Positions 35,606 to 43,804 of a DNA stretch of 64,000 bases are shown here, one piece after another. Within the stretch, counting starts at the first letter, position 1; the number at the start of each line of letters is the position of its first letter. The stretch is taken from contig NZ_MTCM01000010.1 in NCBI RefSeq assembly GCF_002000245.1, positions 62,001-126,000 of the forward strand. The letters are read 5' to 3'. Both the position numbers and the translations under genes were made by a program. The notes beneath the pieces are model-generated. The model worked only from the letters and a program-made list of their open reading frames with translations. It was not told the origin of the DNA and did not search any database. The DNA is from Sphingobacterium sp. CZ-UAM. GTDB lineage: Bacteria > Bacteroidota > Bacteroidia > Sphingobacteriales > Sphingobacteriaceae.

Positions 35606-36976
35606 TTAATTTAATGAGTCGAATTTGGGATTATACCCTTCGAATTTATTGATTTGTTTTCCGCTATTATCAAAATAGTAATAGTCGCTTGAACTTTTGA
35701 CAATGAAGCCATCGTTTAACAGATAACCATTTTTATAGATGGATTTAAGGTCTGTTGTGACAGTTTTTTGTATGGCACCTGTAGCGACATCCAAGAGCTG
35801 AATCTGTAAAGGGTCATCTTCCGCCGGTGTCGGTTTGTAAGCGATCAATAGCGTTTTGTTATTTTGAGCGATCACTACCGGCTGAAAATAGAGCCTTCCT
35901 GGGGTAAAGTCTTTAAAACTAATCAGACGGGTGCCTTTAAATTGCCATGAATTGATCAATACCTTTTTGTAAGGATCGCGGTCTGTAAAAATGCCTGACC
36001 TGCCATAATCTTTATCCCAGGAAAAGCGTGGACTATCTTTGGGAAATCCATATTGATACTGGTAACTGTATTGGATTAACTGAATTTTTTCCTCAGGGTA
36101 ATAGCTGGATTTACTTGAAAAAGTGAACTCAGTTTTTGTTGTCGGATTGGGAAGTTTTTTCCTTCTTTCATCGTAAAGCTGCTTATCCGGAATAGATTTA
36201 TTGATTAAAGGGTAATAAGCAAGGTTTTGCCCTTCATTATTTATGATTTGATAAGAAGAGCCATAATCTTCGTATTTAAATTCAACTTTGGCAATGCCCG
36301 TGCTGAGTGACGGTGCATCTTTGACATAATCTTCAAGGACACTTTTAAAGGTTAGGCTATTTCTGTCCAATTGATAAATGTATTTGGATTTTACGATAAT
36401 GTACAGGTTTTGGTCTTCAAATACCTGTAATTTAACGTCGCTACTTGATAATTCAACGGGAGTATCCATCAATTGTTTGATCCATTCCTTTTTGCCCGTT
36501 TTGGGATCAAATAATCCGATATAAACTTTATTGTCTTTGCCTTCGTCAAATCTTGCTTTAGAATCCCGGACATTGCCCACCACGACAACGTGGGGGACAT
36601 TGTTTTTGTCCAAAAATAATTCGTTTGAGGCGTAATTCCATTCCAGCGTAATGGCTTCTTCTTTTTTATCGGCCGTGTTGGACGAAGTATAGGTCGAATA
36701 ATTCGGTTCAGGTTTTTTGGAAAATAAAGCACTCAGTGCACCAATAACAAACATTAAGGTGATAAAACCCACGACAGCAAATAGTACAATCCGTATTGCT
36801 TTATATTGATCTGGATTGCTGCGCGGATAGTTGTAATTGTGATTGATATTGATATCGTCGCTATCTAAAAAAAACTCGGTTCCACAACTGTCACATTTAT
36901 AATAGTCAGGGCGTATGGTGCTGACTTTTATGCTGCCACAGTGGGGACATTTGATCGCTTTGATACTTTTGGCCAT
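35606..36976 (-). CDS. Zinc-ribbon, single-TM protein with predicted beta-propeller
   Basis: A 456-residue protein. Residues 10-31 form a four-cysteine zinc ribbon (CPHC and CDSC pairs). A transmembrane helix lies at about 60-84. The remaining 370 residues look like a repeated beta-structure (PQQ-like propeller), with blades such as WNYASNELFLDKNN and LLDVATGAIQKTV. The topology implies a cytoplasmic ribbon and an extracytoplasmic propeller. It is first in an operon with the SPFH-SHOCT and two-TM genes (5- and 6-nt gaps). The function is unknown. Confidence 0.7.
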   Translation of the reverse strand: MAKSIKAIKCPHCGSIKVSTIRPDYYKCDSCGTEFFLDSDDININHNYNYPRSNPDQYKAIRIVLFAVVGFITLMFVIGALSALFSKKPEPNYSTYTSSNTADKKEEAITLEWNYASNELFLDKNNVPHVVVVGNVRDSKARFDEGKDNKVYIGLFDPKTGKKEWIKQLMDTPVELSSSDVKLQVFEDQNLYIIVKSKYIYQLDRNSLTFKSVLEDYVKDAPSLSTGIAKVEFKYEDYGSSYQIINNEGQNLAYYPLINKSIPDKQLYDERRKKLPNPTTKTEFTFSSKSSYYPEEKIQLIQYSYQYQYGFPKDSPRFSWDKDYGRSGIFTDRDPYKKVLINSWQFKGTRLISFKDFTPGRLYFQPVVIAQNNKTLLIAYKPTPAEDDPLQIQLLDVATGAIQKTVTTDLKSIYKNGYLLNDGFIVKSSSDYYYFDNSGKQINKFEGYNPKFDSLN

Positions 36977-37292
36977 TTATCTTATTGTATTTGTTTTAAT
37001 CTCTGCTGTCTAAATTTAATTTCTGCCAAGATGGAATTCCTATGTTGGCAGAATATGATCTACAGCCGAAAGTTATAAATAAAAAATAAGGATTAGCAAA
37101 TTTTTGACAGGTCAACTTATATTCGATGGAATTGATTTTAAATGCGTCGGGAATGGGAAGCTATTGTAATGTTACAGAAAATACTGTCCCTATCACCTGT
37201 GGAGCAGGGATATAAGATAAATAATAATATATTTTTGGTATTTACGAATTATTCGTAGATTAGTGAAAGAATAGTAAAGAAAGATTTAAGAC
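36977..37292. other. 316-bp intergenic region, divergent between zinc-ribbon operon and blaI-like gene
   Basis: Holds the blaI-side promoter element (37229-37236) and a palindrome (37242-37256), described separately. The promoter of the leftward operon is not evident. No gene seen. Confidence 0.5.
37229..37256 (+). promoter_or_regulatory. Promoter element and BlaI-type operator of the BlaI/M56 operon
   Basis: TATTTTTG at 37229-37236 matches the -7 box. Immediately downstream, 37242-37256 is a perfect 15-bp palindrome, TACGAAT-T-ATTCGTA, covering the predicted start near 37243. BlaI/MecI repressors bind TACA/TGTA-type dyads of this size, so it is probably the autoregulatory operator. Confidence 0.65.
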
Positions 37293-37655
37293 ATGGAAAA
37301 GTTAACAGCACAAGAGGAGCAGGCAATGCAATCTATCTGGAGCCTAAACGGAGGTTTTATCAAAGAGATCTTGGATAACATCAAGGGGGAGAAGATGCCA
37401 TATACGACCTTGGCATCAACAGTTAAGAATTTGGAGCGTAAGGATTTTGTGAAGGCTGTGCGGTATGCAAATGCCAAACGTTATGAACCTATGGTCAGTG
37501 AGCAGGATTACAAAGCCAAGTTTATGAACTCCTTCGTTGGCGATTATTTCAAGAATTCCTACAAAGAAATGGTTTCTTTTTTTGTGAAGGAGGAAAAACT
37601 GACCGCCGATGAGCTAAAAGAGATCATGGATATGATCAAAAACAACAAATCTTAA
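37293..37655 (+). CDS. BlaI/MecI/CopY family transcriptional repressor
   Basis: A 120-residue protein with an N-terminal winged helix (about 1-75: QAMQSIWSLNGGFIKEIL, then YTTLASTVKNLERKDFV as recognition helix) and a C-terminal helical dimerisation region. Family members are inactivated by proteolysis triggered by BlaR1-type sensors. The adjacent M56 gene (2 nt later) is the obvious partner. A palindromic operator overlaps its promoter. Confidence 0.9.
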   Translation: MEKLTAQEEQAMQSIWSLNGGFIKEILDNIKGEKMPYTTLASTVKNLERKDFVKAVRYANAKRYEPMVSEQDYKAKFMNSFVGDYFKNSYKEMVSFFVKEEKLTADELKEIMDMIKNNKS

Positions 37656-37657
37656 AG

Positions 37658-39919
37658 ATGATGGAAAATCTACTGACCTATATCATACAAGTCAATCTGT
37701 TGTTGAGCATCATCTATTTGGGGTATGCGGGACTATTGAAAGGGTTGACATTCTATTCGTTAAATAGATGTTATTTTTTAATAGGCGGATTATTTGCTTT
37801 TATATATCCTTTTTTGGATTTGAAGTCCTTGTTCGTACAGCGTGGATTGGACATTGGAGTGGTCGGTGAGCAGATTTCATTTTATATGGAGGACGGTGTC
37901 GTGCAGGAAAAGCTTACTTTGGCCGGTTTGGTCGGGATGGTTTTTATTTTGGGGGCAGCCTTATTGTTTTTGAAGTTTCTATTTCAGTTAATGAGTTTAC
38001 TGCGGATTCATTTTCATTCTACTGCGGATCAATGGAAAACATATTTTTTTCGCAATGTGTTTATTCCTATTGTTCCCTTTTCTTTTCTGAACAAAATTTA
38101 TGTCAACAAAGGGCAGCATATGGATGCTGAACTGATCGATATTTTTAAGCATGAGGATATTCATGTGAAAGGCCTTCACAGTTTGGATATTTTATTGTTT
38201 GAAATGATATTGGTGTGTTGTTGGTACAATCCTTTCGTCTGGTTCATGCGCAGGGCCATTCGCCAAAATTTGGAGTTTCTGACTGATCAACAGGTACTCA
38301 ATAAAGGAATTGACAGACAGACGTACCAATATAGCCTATTGAATGTGTCCAAAAAGGGCACTTCAATAGGATTGAGTAATCAATTTAATTTTAAACTATT
38401 AAAACGTCGTATCATGATGATGAATAAGAAAAGATCATCCAAAATAGAACTGAGTAAATATGCCTTCCTCTTGCCTGTTTTCCTGCTAGCGGGTGCAGCT
38501 TTTACGGTTAGTAAAGCAGAGAATAGTATCGAAGGGGTAGTGGAGAAAGCTAAAGAAACACCTATATTGACTTTGGATAAGGTGGAGGAAGCTGATGGTT
38601 CAGTCTCGGTCAAGGTGGCAGGCGAGGCGGCTGAGTTATTGCAGCAGGCTTTTGGAGCAAACGAGATTGCGATTGATACTTTGCCTAAGGTGAAAACTGG
38701 CAGGGCCAGCGAATTTAAAAAAATCAAGAGATCGGATATTGATTTTTCTAAGAATCTGAAATATTTTATTGATAATAAACTTGTGTCTAAATCAGACTTT
38801 TTGGCTTACCCTGAAGAAAAACTAGCGAACTATTGGGTTTCGAATGATAACGAGCTAATTAAATATCGAACCAAGTCATCAATTGATATTTCTCAAGGTG
38901 CAATTTTGGCAAACTCGGTTGTAATGCAGCAAAAACAAGATGCTGCAAGAGCAAAAATGCGGTATTATGTCGATGGCGTTCTGCAAAGTCCAAGCTTTAA
39001 TCTAACTGATTTTGATCCAACCTCAATTGCATCAATGACCGTACTAGAAGGGCCAGCTGCACTTAAATATGGTGATGTTGGGAAAGATGGTTTGGTTTTG
39101 GTGAAGATGAAGCCTGAGCGCAGGGACGAAATTCGAAAAAAGGGAATTACAATTGGTATTCGAATGGATGGTACTAAAGATAGTGTACTGTATGTAATTG
39201 ATGGTCAGAAGGTGAAAGGCTCTGTTTTTAGGAGTTTAGGTGCAGAAGCTACGGAAAGCATACACATTCTTAAGGATGGGCCTGCTAAACTAAAATATGG
39301 CGAAGAAGGGAAAAATGGTGTTATTGAAGTAACCACAAAAGAATGGGCAAGGGAAAATCCGGATAAAGTCAGCAAATCTTCTGGGGAACTAAAATCTGAA
39401 AATAAAGTAGGAGAGACTCTTCCACTTGCTGTCTTTTACAAAGCGAATGAAGACAAGCAGGATGCTAAGACGATAGCATTTGAGGGGAAATCCAAAACAG
39501 ATACGAAAGAACCAGAGCTCAGGGGCAGAGCACAGGGAATTGTCTCCAATATGAAGGGACTAGGGAGTAGTGGGCCAAGGAAGTATGGTGTCTTTAGTAA
39601 TGGGATCAAAGGAGATCCGCTAGTTGTTTTGGATGGAGAAGTTATGGGCAAGACTTTTGGGCTAGATAAAATAAATTCAAATGATATTGAATCTATTACA
39701 ATCTTAAAGGATCAAAGTGCCTCTGCGCTATATGGTGATCAGGGAAAGGATGGTGTCATCATTGTGAATACCAAGGCCTATGTAAAGGCACATCCTGAAC
39801 TGTCTTCTGATGTAGAAGACCGTCTGTCAGGAAAAGTGAAAAAAGTAATTAAGGCCGAAGTGGAAAAGGAAAAAGCTGAGGCTTCCAAAGAAAAAAAACA
39901 GGAAATAGTCCGACCGTAG
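37658..39919 (+). CDS. M56 (BlaR1-like) sensor metalloprotease with three TonB-plug-like repeats
   Basis: A 753-residue protein. Helices at about 8-25, 35-52 and 85-110 precede the zinc site HEDIH (165-169), and a further helix lies near 268-285. Instead of a penicillin-binding sensor domain, the extracytoplasmic part has three repeats (about 435-490, 510-565, 650-708). Each has a VDG/IDG/LDG strand and an L(E/K)xxxAxxxYGxxGKxGxxxVxxK ending, as in TonB-dependent receptor plugs. It likely senses an envelope signal and cleaves the BlaI partner. The ligand is unknown; beta-lactam sensing is not supported. Confidence 0.85.
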   Translation: MMENLLTYIIQVNLLLSIIYLGYAGLLKGLTFYSLNRCYFLIGGLFAFIYPFLDLKSLFVQRGLDIGVVGEQISFYMEDGVVQEKLTLAGLVGMVFILGAALLFLKFLFQLMSLLRIHFHSTADQWKTYFFRNVFIPIVPFSFLNKIYVNKGQHMDAELIDIFKHEDIHVKGLHSLDILLFEMILVCCWYNPFVWFMRRAIRQNLEFLTDQQVLNKGIDRQTYQYSLLNVSKKGTSIGLSNQFNFKLLKRRIMMMNKKRSSKIELSKYAFLLPVFLLAGAAFTVSKAENSIEGVVEKAKETPILTLDKVEEADGSVSVKVAGEAAELLQQAFGANEIAIDTLPKVKTGRASEFKKIKRSDIDFSKNLKYFIDNKLVSKSDFLAYPEEKLANYWVSNDNELIKYRTKSSIDISQGAILANSVVMQQKQDAARAKMRYYVDGVLQSPSFNLTDFDPTSIASMTVLEGPAALKYGDVGKDGLVLVKMKPERRDEIRKKGITIGIRMDGTKDSVLYVIDGQKVKGSVFRSLGAEATESIHILKDGPAKLKYGEEGKNGVIEVTTKEWARENPDKVSKSSGELKSENKVGETLPLAVFYKANEDKQDAKTIAFEGKSKTDTKEPELRGRAQGIVSNMKGLGSSGPRKYGVFSNGIKGDPLVVLDGEVMGKTFGLDKINSNDIESITILKDQSASALYGDQGKDGVIIVNTKAYVKAHPELSSDVEDRLSGKVKKVIKAEVEKEKAEASKEKKQEIVRP

Positions 39920-39975
39920 ATTAGATATTGACTTTTGCTTGCTGCAAAGTGGAAAAACCCATCCAGCACAAGCTC

Positions 39976-40081
39976 GGCACAAGAAACGAACAAGCCTGGC
40001 ACAAGGAACGAACAAGCTCGGCACAAGAAACGCACAAGGATGGTACAAGAATCAAGCAAGGTTGGCACAACGATCAACCTG
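39976..40081. repeat. 22-bp tandem repeat, about 4.8 copies
   Basis: Units start at 39976, 39998, 40020, 40042 and 40064, each beginning GGCACAA or GGTACAA. The first three are near-identical (GGCACAAGAAACGAACAAG), and later ones decay. More distant ACAAG/ACAA echoes run to about 40125. Confidence 0.85.
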
Positions 40082-40144
40082 TCTAAGTACTTCCTTAAAA
40101 CAAGGTTGATACAACAATAGCACAATAAAGGAATAAGCTGTATG

Positions 40145-40177
40145 CTAGAAAAAGCCGTTTAATTCGGCTTTTTCTAG
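40145..40177. terminator. Bidirectional terminator between M56 and pth genes
   Basis: Perfect 13-bp arms CTAGAAAAAGCCG (40145-40157) and CGGCTTTTTCTAG (40165-40177) with a 7-nt loop. Internal A5 and T5 runs allow termination from both sides. Confidence 0.8.
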
Positions 40178-40225
40178 TTTGAAAAACATTGATAATATAG
40201 TTATTTCTGATGCTTACGGGGGTGA

Positions 40226-40789
40226 TTATTTTGTATTTAGATTGGTCATGGTCAGCTCAATGCCGATATTGATAAAACTTTGGATCATCTTAACGGAGTG
40301 ATCGATCAAAGCCGGGAGCTCGGCTTGTTCGTCCTTGTCAAATGGACCAAGAACGTAATCAACCTGTCTACCTTTGGGGTAATTATCTCCTATGCCAAAG
40401 CGTAGGCGTGGATACACCTGTCCACCGCAAAGCTGCTCGATGGATTTAAGTCCATTATGTCCGGCGCTGCTGCCTTTGGGTTTCATACGTAAAGAACCAA
40501 ATGGAATCGCTAGATCATCAACAATCACCAATACGTTCTGAATCGGCACTTTACATTGTTGCATATAGTAATTGACCGCTTTGCCGCTGAGATTCATATA
40601 GGTGGTCGGTTTGATGACCGTCACATTATGCCCGCGCTGTTTAAACTCACTGTAGTAAGCTAATTTCAGCAATGAGAAACTTGCACCAGCTTGCTTGACA
40701 AGTTCATCAGCAACCATAAATCCAATGTTATGTCGTGTGTCGGCATATTCACTGCCGATATTGCCCAATCCAACGATAAGATAATTCAT
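40226..40789 (-). CDS. pth: Peptidyl-tRNA hydrolase
   Basis: A 187-residue enzyme that releases peptidyl moieties from stalled tRNAs. Family signatures are GLGNIGSEYADTRHNIGF (catalytic His20 region), KPTTYMNLSG, DDLAIPFG and SAGHNGLKSI. It is downstream of rplY, a common bacterial pair, but a terminator (40820-40842) lies between them. Confidence 0.95.
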   Translation of the reverse strand: MNYLIVGLGNIGSEYADTRHNIGFMVADELVKQAGASFSLLKLAYYSEFKQRGHNVTVIKPTTYMNLSGKAVNYYMQQCKVPIQNVLVIVDDLAIPFGSLRMKPKGSSAGHNGLKSIEQLCGGQVYPRLRFGIGDNYPKGRQVDYVLGPFDKDEQAELPALIDHSVKMIQSFINIGIELTMTNLNTK

Positions 40790-40819
40790 GACGCAAAAAT
40801 AGAAATTTTAACAAACAAA

Positions 40820-40842
40820 AAAGCACCGAATTTCGGTGCTTT
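40820..40842 (-). terminator. Terminator between rplY and pth
   Basis: Arms AAAGCACCGAA (40820-40830) and TTCGGTGCTTT (40832-40842). The A-run to the left provides the U-tract for leftward transcripts. Confidence 0.8.
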
Positions 40843-40870
40843 CTGTAGTATCTTAAGAATCTTGTTCAGA

Positions 40871-41467
40871 TTATTTTTTACCACCTTTAGCTGCTTTAGC
40901 TGCTTCTTGTTCAGCTTGACGCAATGCACGGGACATGATAACTGAAACGATTGTATCGTCAGAGTTATTCAATACTTTTGCATTTTCCAATTGAACCTGA
41001 GCTACACGGTATGATTTACCAACTTCTAAAGATTCCATTGGTACTTCAATTTCTTGTGGCAAGTTAGCAGGTAATGCTTTTACGCGTAGTTTGCGTAATT
41101 TTTGAACTAATTTACCCCCCATTTTAACACCTGGAGAAGTTCCTGTTAATTTGATAGGGATATTCAATGATACTTCTTTATCATCAAATAACTCTAAAAA
41201 GTCAATGTGAGTAACTACGTCAGTCAATGGGTGGAATTGTGCATCTTGAACGATAGCTCTTTTTGTTTGACCGTCAATGTTTAATTCTACGATTACAACA
41301 TCTGCAGTGTAAAGAACTGGTTTCAAATCAGCTGCGGATACAGAAAGAGCAGTTTGTTCTTTTCCTCCGTAAAGTACCGCTGGTACTAAACCTTGGTAAC
41401 GTAATTCTTTTGCATCTCTTTTCCCTACGTTCTGTCTTACAGAACCGCTAATAGCAATTGATTTCAT
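40871..41467 (-). CDS. rplY: Ribosomal protein bL25 (CTC form)
   Basis: A 198-residue long form of the 5S rRNA-binding protein L25. It has the N-terminal L25 domain (about 1-92) and a C-terminal TL5/CTC beta domain (about 98-180). The tail is Ala/Lys-rich (EAAKAAKGGKK). It is controlled by a near-perfect Bacteroidota promoter (41496-41526) with a 22-nt leader. Confidence 0.94.
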   Translation of the reverse strand: MKSIAISGSVRQNVGKRDAKELRYQGLVPAVLYGGKEQTALSVSAADLKPVLYTADVVIVELNIDGQTKRAIVQDAQFHPLTDVVTHIDFLELFDDKEVSLNIPIKLTGTSPGVKMGGKLVQKLRKLRVKALPANLPQEIEVPMESLEVGKSYRVAQVQLENAKVLNNSDDTIVSVIMSRALRQAEQEAAKAAKGGKK

Positions 41468-41495
41468 CTTTTAATTTTTTATAAATTTTGAGGTG

Positions 41496-41526
41496 CAAAG
41501 ATAATCTAATTTTTGGATTATTCAAA
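41496..41526 (-). promoter_or_regulatory. rplY promoter
   Basis: The minus strand reads TTTG (complement of 41523-41526), 19 nt, then TATCTTTG (complement of 41496-41503), an exact match to TTTG-N19-TAnnTTTG. Start is predicted near 41489. Confidence 0.8.
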
Positions 41527-41568
41527 TTTATTAATCGTCAATCCTGTTGATTTTGAATGGATAATCAG

Positions 41569-42150
41569 TTAAAATTTAAGTCCAACACTTAGATTGACCC
41601 CTAGGTTTTGTTGGGATTGATAGGAATTGGACGAAAAGGCAATCATCGACTGGCTATGGTAGTAAGGATTGAGCTTAAGGATATACCGTTCTTTCTCTAG
41701 CTTGGCGCCGAATGATGCCCAGAGGCCGACGCCGGATTTATTAATGTTATCTTCATTCTGTACCTGTACACTGACCGTCGGTCCAAGTTGGGCAAAAAGG
41801 ACTTTTAGGAAATTATACTGTAGCAAGATCGGAAGATGTATATAGGAAGCCTTATAGTCGATGTCAAATTGCTGGCCCTCGCCATTGATGCCACTTTTAT
41901 TCATGGCATCGAAACTGTAGCGTAGACCTGTTTCCAGTCCAAGATCATAAGAGATATCTTTGTAGTAAAGCAACCCGATGGAATGACTATGTCCTTCCAA
42001 TGAAGCTGCTCCAGCAGATTCATTTGGGATGATCACAGTGCTTAATCCATATTGAATAGCTAAAGCATTGGGGCGCGGTGTGCCTTCTTGTGCATGTGCA
42101 CCAGAACCGATTGCAAGTAAAAATAAGAGGAATGAGAATACAGATTTCAT
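41569..42150 (-). CDS. Outer membrane beta-barrel protein (porin family, PorT-like)
   Basis: A 193-residue protein with a signal peptide ending near AHA-Q and about eight amphipathic strands, ending in GVNLSVGLKF with a terminal aromatic residue, as needed for BAM insertion. Strands such as SYIHLPILLQYNF are typical of the outer-membrane beta-barrel family common in Bacteroidota. Ligand and role are unknown. It sits alone between rplY and prs. Confidence 0.78.
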   Translation of the reverse strand: MKSVFSFLLFLLAIGSGAHAQEGTPRPNALAIQYGLSTVIIPNESAGAASLEGHSHSIGLLYYKDISYDLGLETGLRYSFDAMNKSGINGEGQQFDIDYKASYIHLPILLQYNFLKVLFAQLGPTVSVQVQNEDNINKSGVGLWASFGAKLEKERYILKLNPYYHSQSMIAFSSNSYQSQQNLGVNLSVGLKF

Positions 42151-42326
42151 ATGACGAGCATGTTTAAGCTACTAATATAAAAGGTTTTTAGAAATACTCC
42201 CAATAAAATTTATTTGGCGGTCATCCTGTCTGGTTAGACGATAGTAGCCTGCTTATGGAAGCGATAAGCCCTAGACAAATGCAATCGGGATCTTTTATTT
42301 CTACCGCAAAAGACGGTACATAAAAA

Positions 42327-42368
42327 AGACTCTGGTATGTCAGCCGTCGGCTTAGCATACCAGAGTCT
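42327..42368 (-). terminator. Intrinsic terminator of prs
   Basis: Arms AGACTCTGGTATG (42327-42339) and CATACCAGAGTCT (42356-42368) are perfect complements. An A6 run on the left gives the U-tract for minus-strand transcripts. Confidence 0.88.
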
Positions 42369-42404
42369 CTATACTACTTTCTCAATACTCGATACTAAAA
42401 AAGA

Positions 42405-43361
42405 CTATTCTACGTCAAATAGATCAGAGATTGATGTATGTTGGTTTACGCTTGTAATTGCTTTCGCAAATAGATCAGCTGTAGATAATACTTTGATTTT
42501 TGTTGATAGTTTTGCTTTTTCAGGATCCAATTGAATGGTGTCGGTTACGATCATCTCTGACAATACCGAGTTTTCAATTGTTTCATAGGCTTTGCCTGAT
42601 AATACAGCATGTGTACAAACCGCTCTTACAGATCTTGCACCGTTTTCCATGATTAGTGCTGCAGCTTTTGAAAGCGTGCCAGCTGTATCACAGATATCGT
42701 CAATCAATACAACATCCTGATCTGTTACATCTCCAATGATAGACATAGACTCGATTTCATTCGCACGTTTACGACGTTTGTCACAGATGATCACTTCGGC
42801 ATTGAAGAATTTAGCAAAAGTACGCGCTCTGTATGATCCACCCATATCTGGTGAAGCAATTGTCAAGTTAGGAAGTTTTAGGGATTTGATGTAAGGAACA
42901 AAAATAATAGAGCCATCAAGGTGATCAACAGGGATATCGAAAAAACCTTGGATCTGTGCAGCGTGTAGGTCCATCGTCATGATACGGTGAATTCCAGCTG
43001 CTGTTAACAGATTGGCAATCATTTTCGCGCCAATGGCAACTCTTGGTTTGTCTTTTCGATCTTGTCTTGCGAAACCGAAATAAGGGACAACCGCCGTAAT
43101 GTAATGTGCTGAAGCTCTTTTTGCGGCGTCAGTCATCAACAATAACTCAAAAAGATTGTCGGTAGGCTGGTTGGTGGATTGGATGATAAACACATCGGCT
43201 CCACGAACAGATTCATTGTAAAATGGTTGAATCTCACCGTCGCTGAAACGCGATAATGTTTTGTCTCCTAGTGGTTTCCCATAAGATTGTGCGATTTTTT
43301 CGGCCAGTTCTGTAGTGCCAGAACCTGCAAATAGTTTAACCGTGTTGAATTGCAAAGGCAT
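42405..43361 (-). CDS. prs: Ribose-phosphate pyrophosphokinase
   Basis: A 318-residue class I PRPP synthase. It has the FSDGEIQPFYNESVRGADVF region, ARQDRKDKPR (ATP and flexible loop) and the PRPP-binding motif VVLIDDICDTAGTL. It makes PRPP for purine, pyrimidine, histidine, tryptophan and NAD synthesis. It is transcribed alone; tRNA-Gln genes lie upstream on the same strand behind their own terminator. Confidence 0.95.
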   Translation of the reverse strand: MPLQFNTVKLFAGSGTTELAEKIAQSYGKPLGDKTLSRFSDGEIQPFYNESVRGADVFIIQSTNQPTDNLFELLLMTDAAKRASAHYITAVVPYFGFARQDRKDKPRVAIGAKMIANLLTAAGIHRIMTMDLHAAQIQGFFDIPVDHLDGSIIFVPYIKSLKLPNLTIASPDMGGSYRARTFAKFFNAEVIICDKRRKRANEIESMSIIGDVTDQDVVLIDDICDTAGTLSKAAALIMENGARSVRAVCTHAVLSGKAYETIENSVLSEMIVTDTIQLDPEKAKLSTKIKVLSTADLFAKAITSVNQHTSISDLFDVE

Positions 43362-43450
43362 GGTTTTGTATATTTATGTTGGGTTATTGTATTGTCGATT
43401 ATTCAATATTTTTATTCCCTAATATTTTTTAAAGTTAAACATTAAAAAAA

Positions 43451-43472
43451 ATGGATTGTTTTCACAATCCAT
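43451..43472 (-). terminator. Terminator of the first tRNA-Gln gene
   Basis: Arms ATGGATTGT (43451-43459) and ACAATCCAT (43464-43472), with an A8 run on the left giving a U-tract on the minus strand. Confidence 0.8.
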
Positions 43473-43491
43473 ATACTCTTAACTTTAAAAG

Positions 43492-43562
43492 TTGTCCGAC
43501 CTGGATTCGAACCAAGACAAACAGAACCAAAAACTGTCGTACTACCCTTATACTATCGGACA
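43492..43562 (-). tRNA. tRNA-Gln (UUG), copy 1
   Basis: A 71-nt cloverleaf on the minus strand. The acceptor stem is TGTCCGA/TCGGACA with discriminator A. The D arm is GTAT/GTAC, the anticodon loop TTTTGGT places TTG at 34-36, and the T arm is CTTGG-TTCGAAT-CCAGG. CCA is not encoded. It is identical to the second copy 171 bp away. Confidence 0.95.
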
Positions 43563-43608
43563 ATGTCTCTAAAAAGTCAACGTTTCCGTTTTTTTCTTTT
43601 TGACGACG

Positions 43609-43638
43609 CAAAGATAGAGATTTGTTTTAAAAATCAAA
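43609..43638 (-). promoter_or_regulatory. Promoter of tRNA-Gln copy 1
   Basis: Minus-strand TTTG (43635-43638), 18-nt spacer, TATCTTTG (43609-43616). It fits the Bacteroidota promoter consensus. The start is predicted about 40 nt before the tRNA. Confidence 0.7.
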
Positions 43639-43695
43639 ATTCAAATTAAAAAAAATCTAAACCCTTTTATAAATAATAAGCCTTGCATATAACGC

Positions 43696-43725
43696 AGAAA
43701 AGGCTTGCGATTGCAAGCCTTTTCT
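43696..43725 (-). terminator. Terminator of tRNA-Gln copy 2
   Basis: Perfect arms AGAAAAGGCTTGC (43696-43708) and GCAAGCCTTTTCT (43713-43725) with a GATT loop. Confidence 0.8.
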
Positions 43726-43733
43726 ATTGTTTG

Positions 43734-43804
43734 TTGTCCGACCTGGATTCGAACCAAGACAAACAGAACCAAAAACTGTCGTACTACCCTTATACTATCG
43801 GACA
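43734..43804 (-). tRNA. tRNA-Gln (UUG), copy 2
   Basis: Same 71-nt sequence and cloverleaf as the copy at 43492-43562. Anticodon UUG, no encoded CCA. It is upstream of copy 1 in the direction of transcription, with its own promoter and terminator. Confidence 0.95.

Larger units (their letters stand above)
39920..40225. other. 306-bp intergenic region with tandem repeat and terminator
   Basis: Lies between the convergent M56 and pth genes. It holds a 22-bp tandem repeat (39976-40081) and a terminator hairpin (40145-40177). Short frames are open on both strands through the repeat because the unit lacks stops. I take them as non-coding. Confidence 0.6.

Noticed and set aside
37658..39919. Beta-lactam sensor (true BlaR1)
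   Set aside because: The zinc protease part fits, but the penicillin-binding sensor domain with SxxK is absent, and no beta-lactamase gene is nearby.
39976..40081. Possible CRISPR array
   Set aside because: Units are back-to-back with no unique spacers, and no cas gene is near.
39778..40125. Overlapping ORFs on both strands through the 22-bp repeat
   Set aside because: They come from the stop-free repeat unit, differ in frame on both strands, and have no start context or family likeness.
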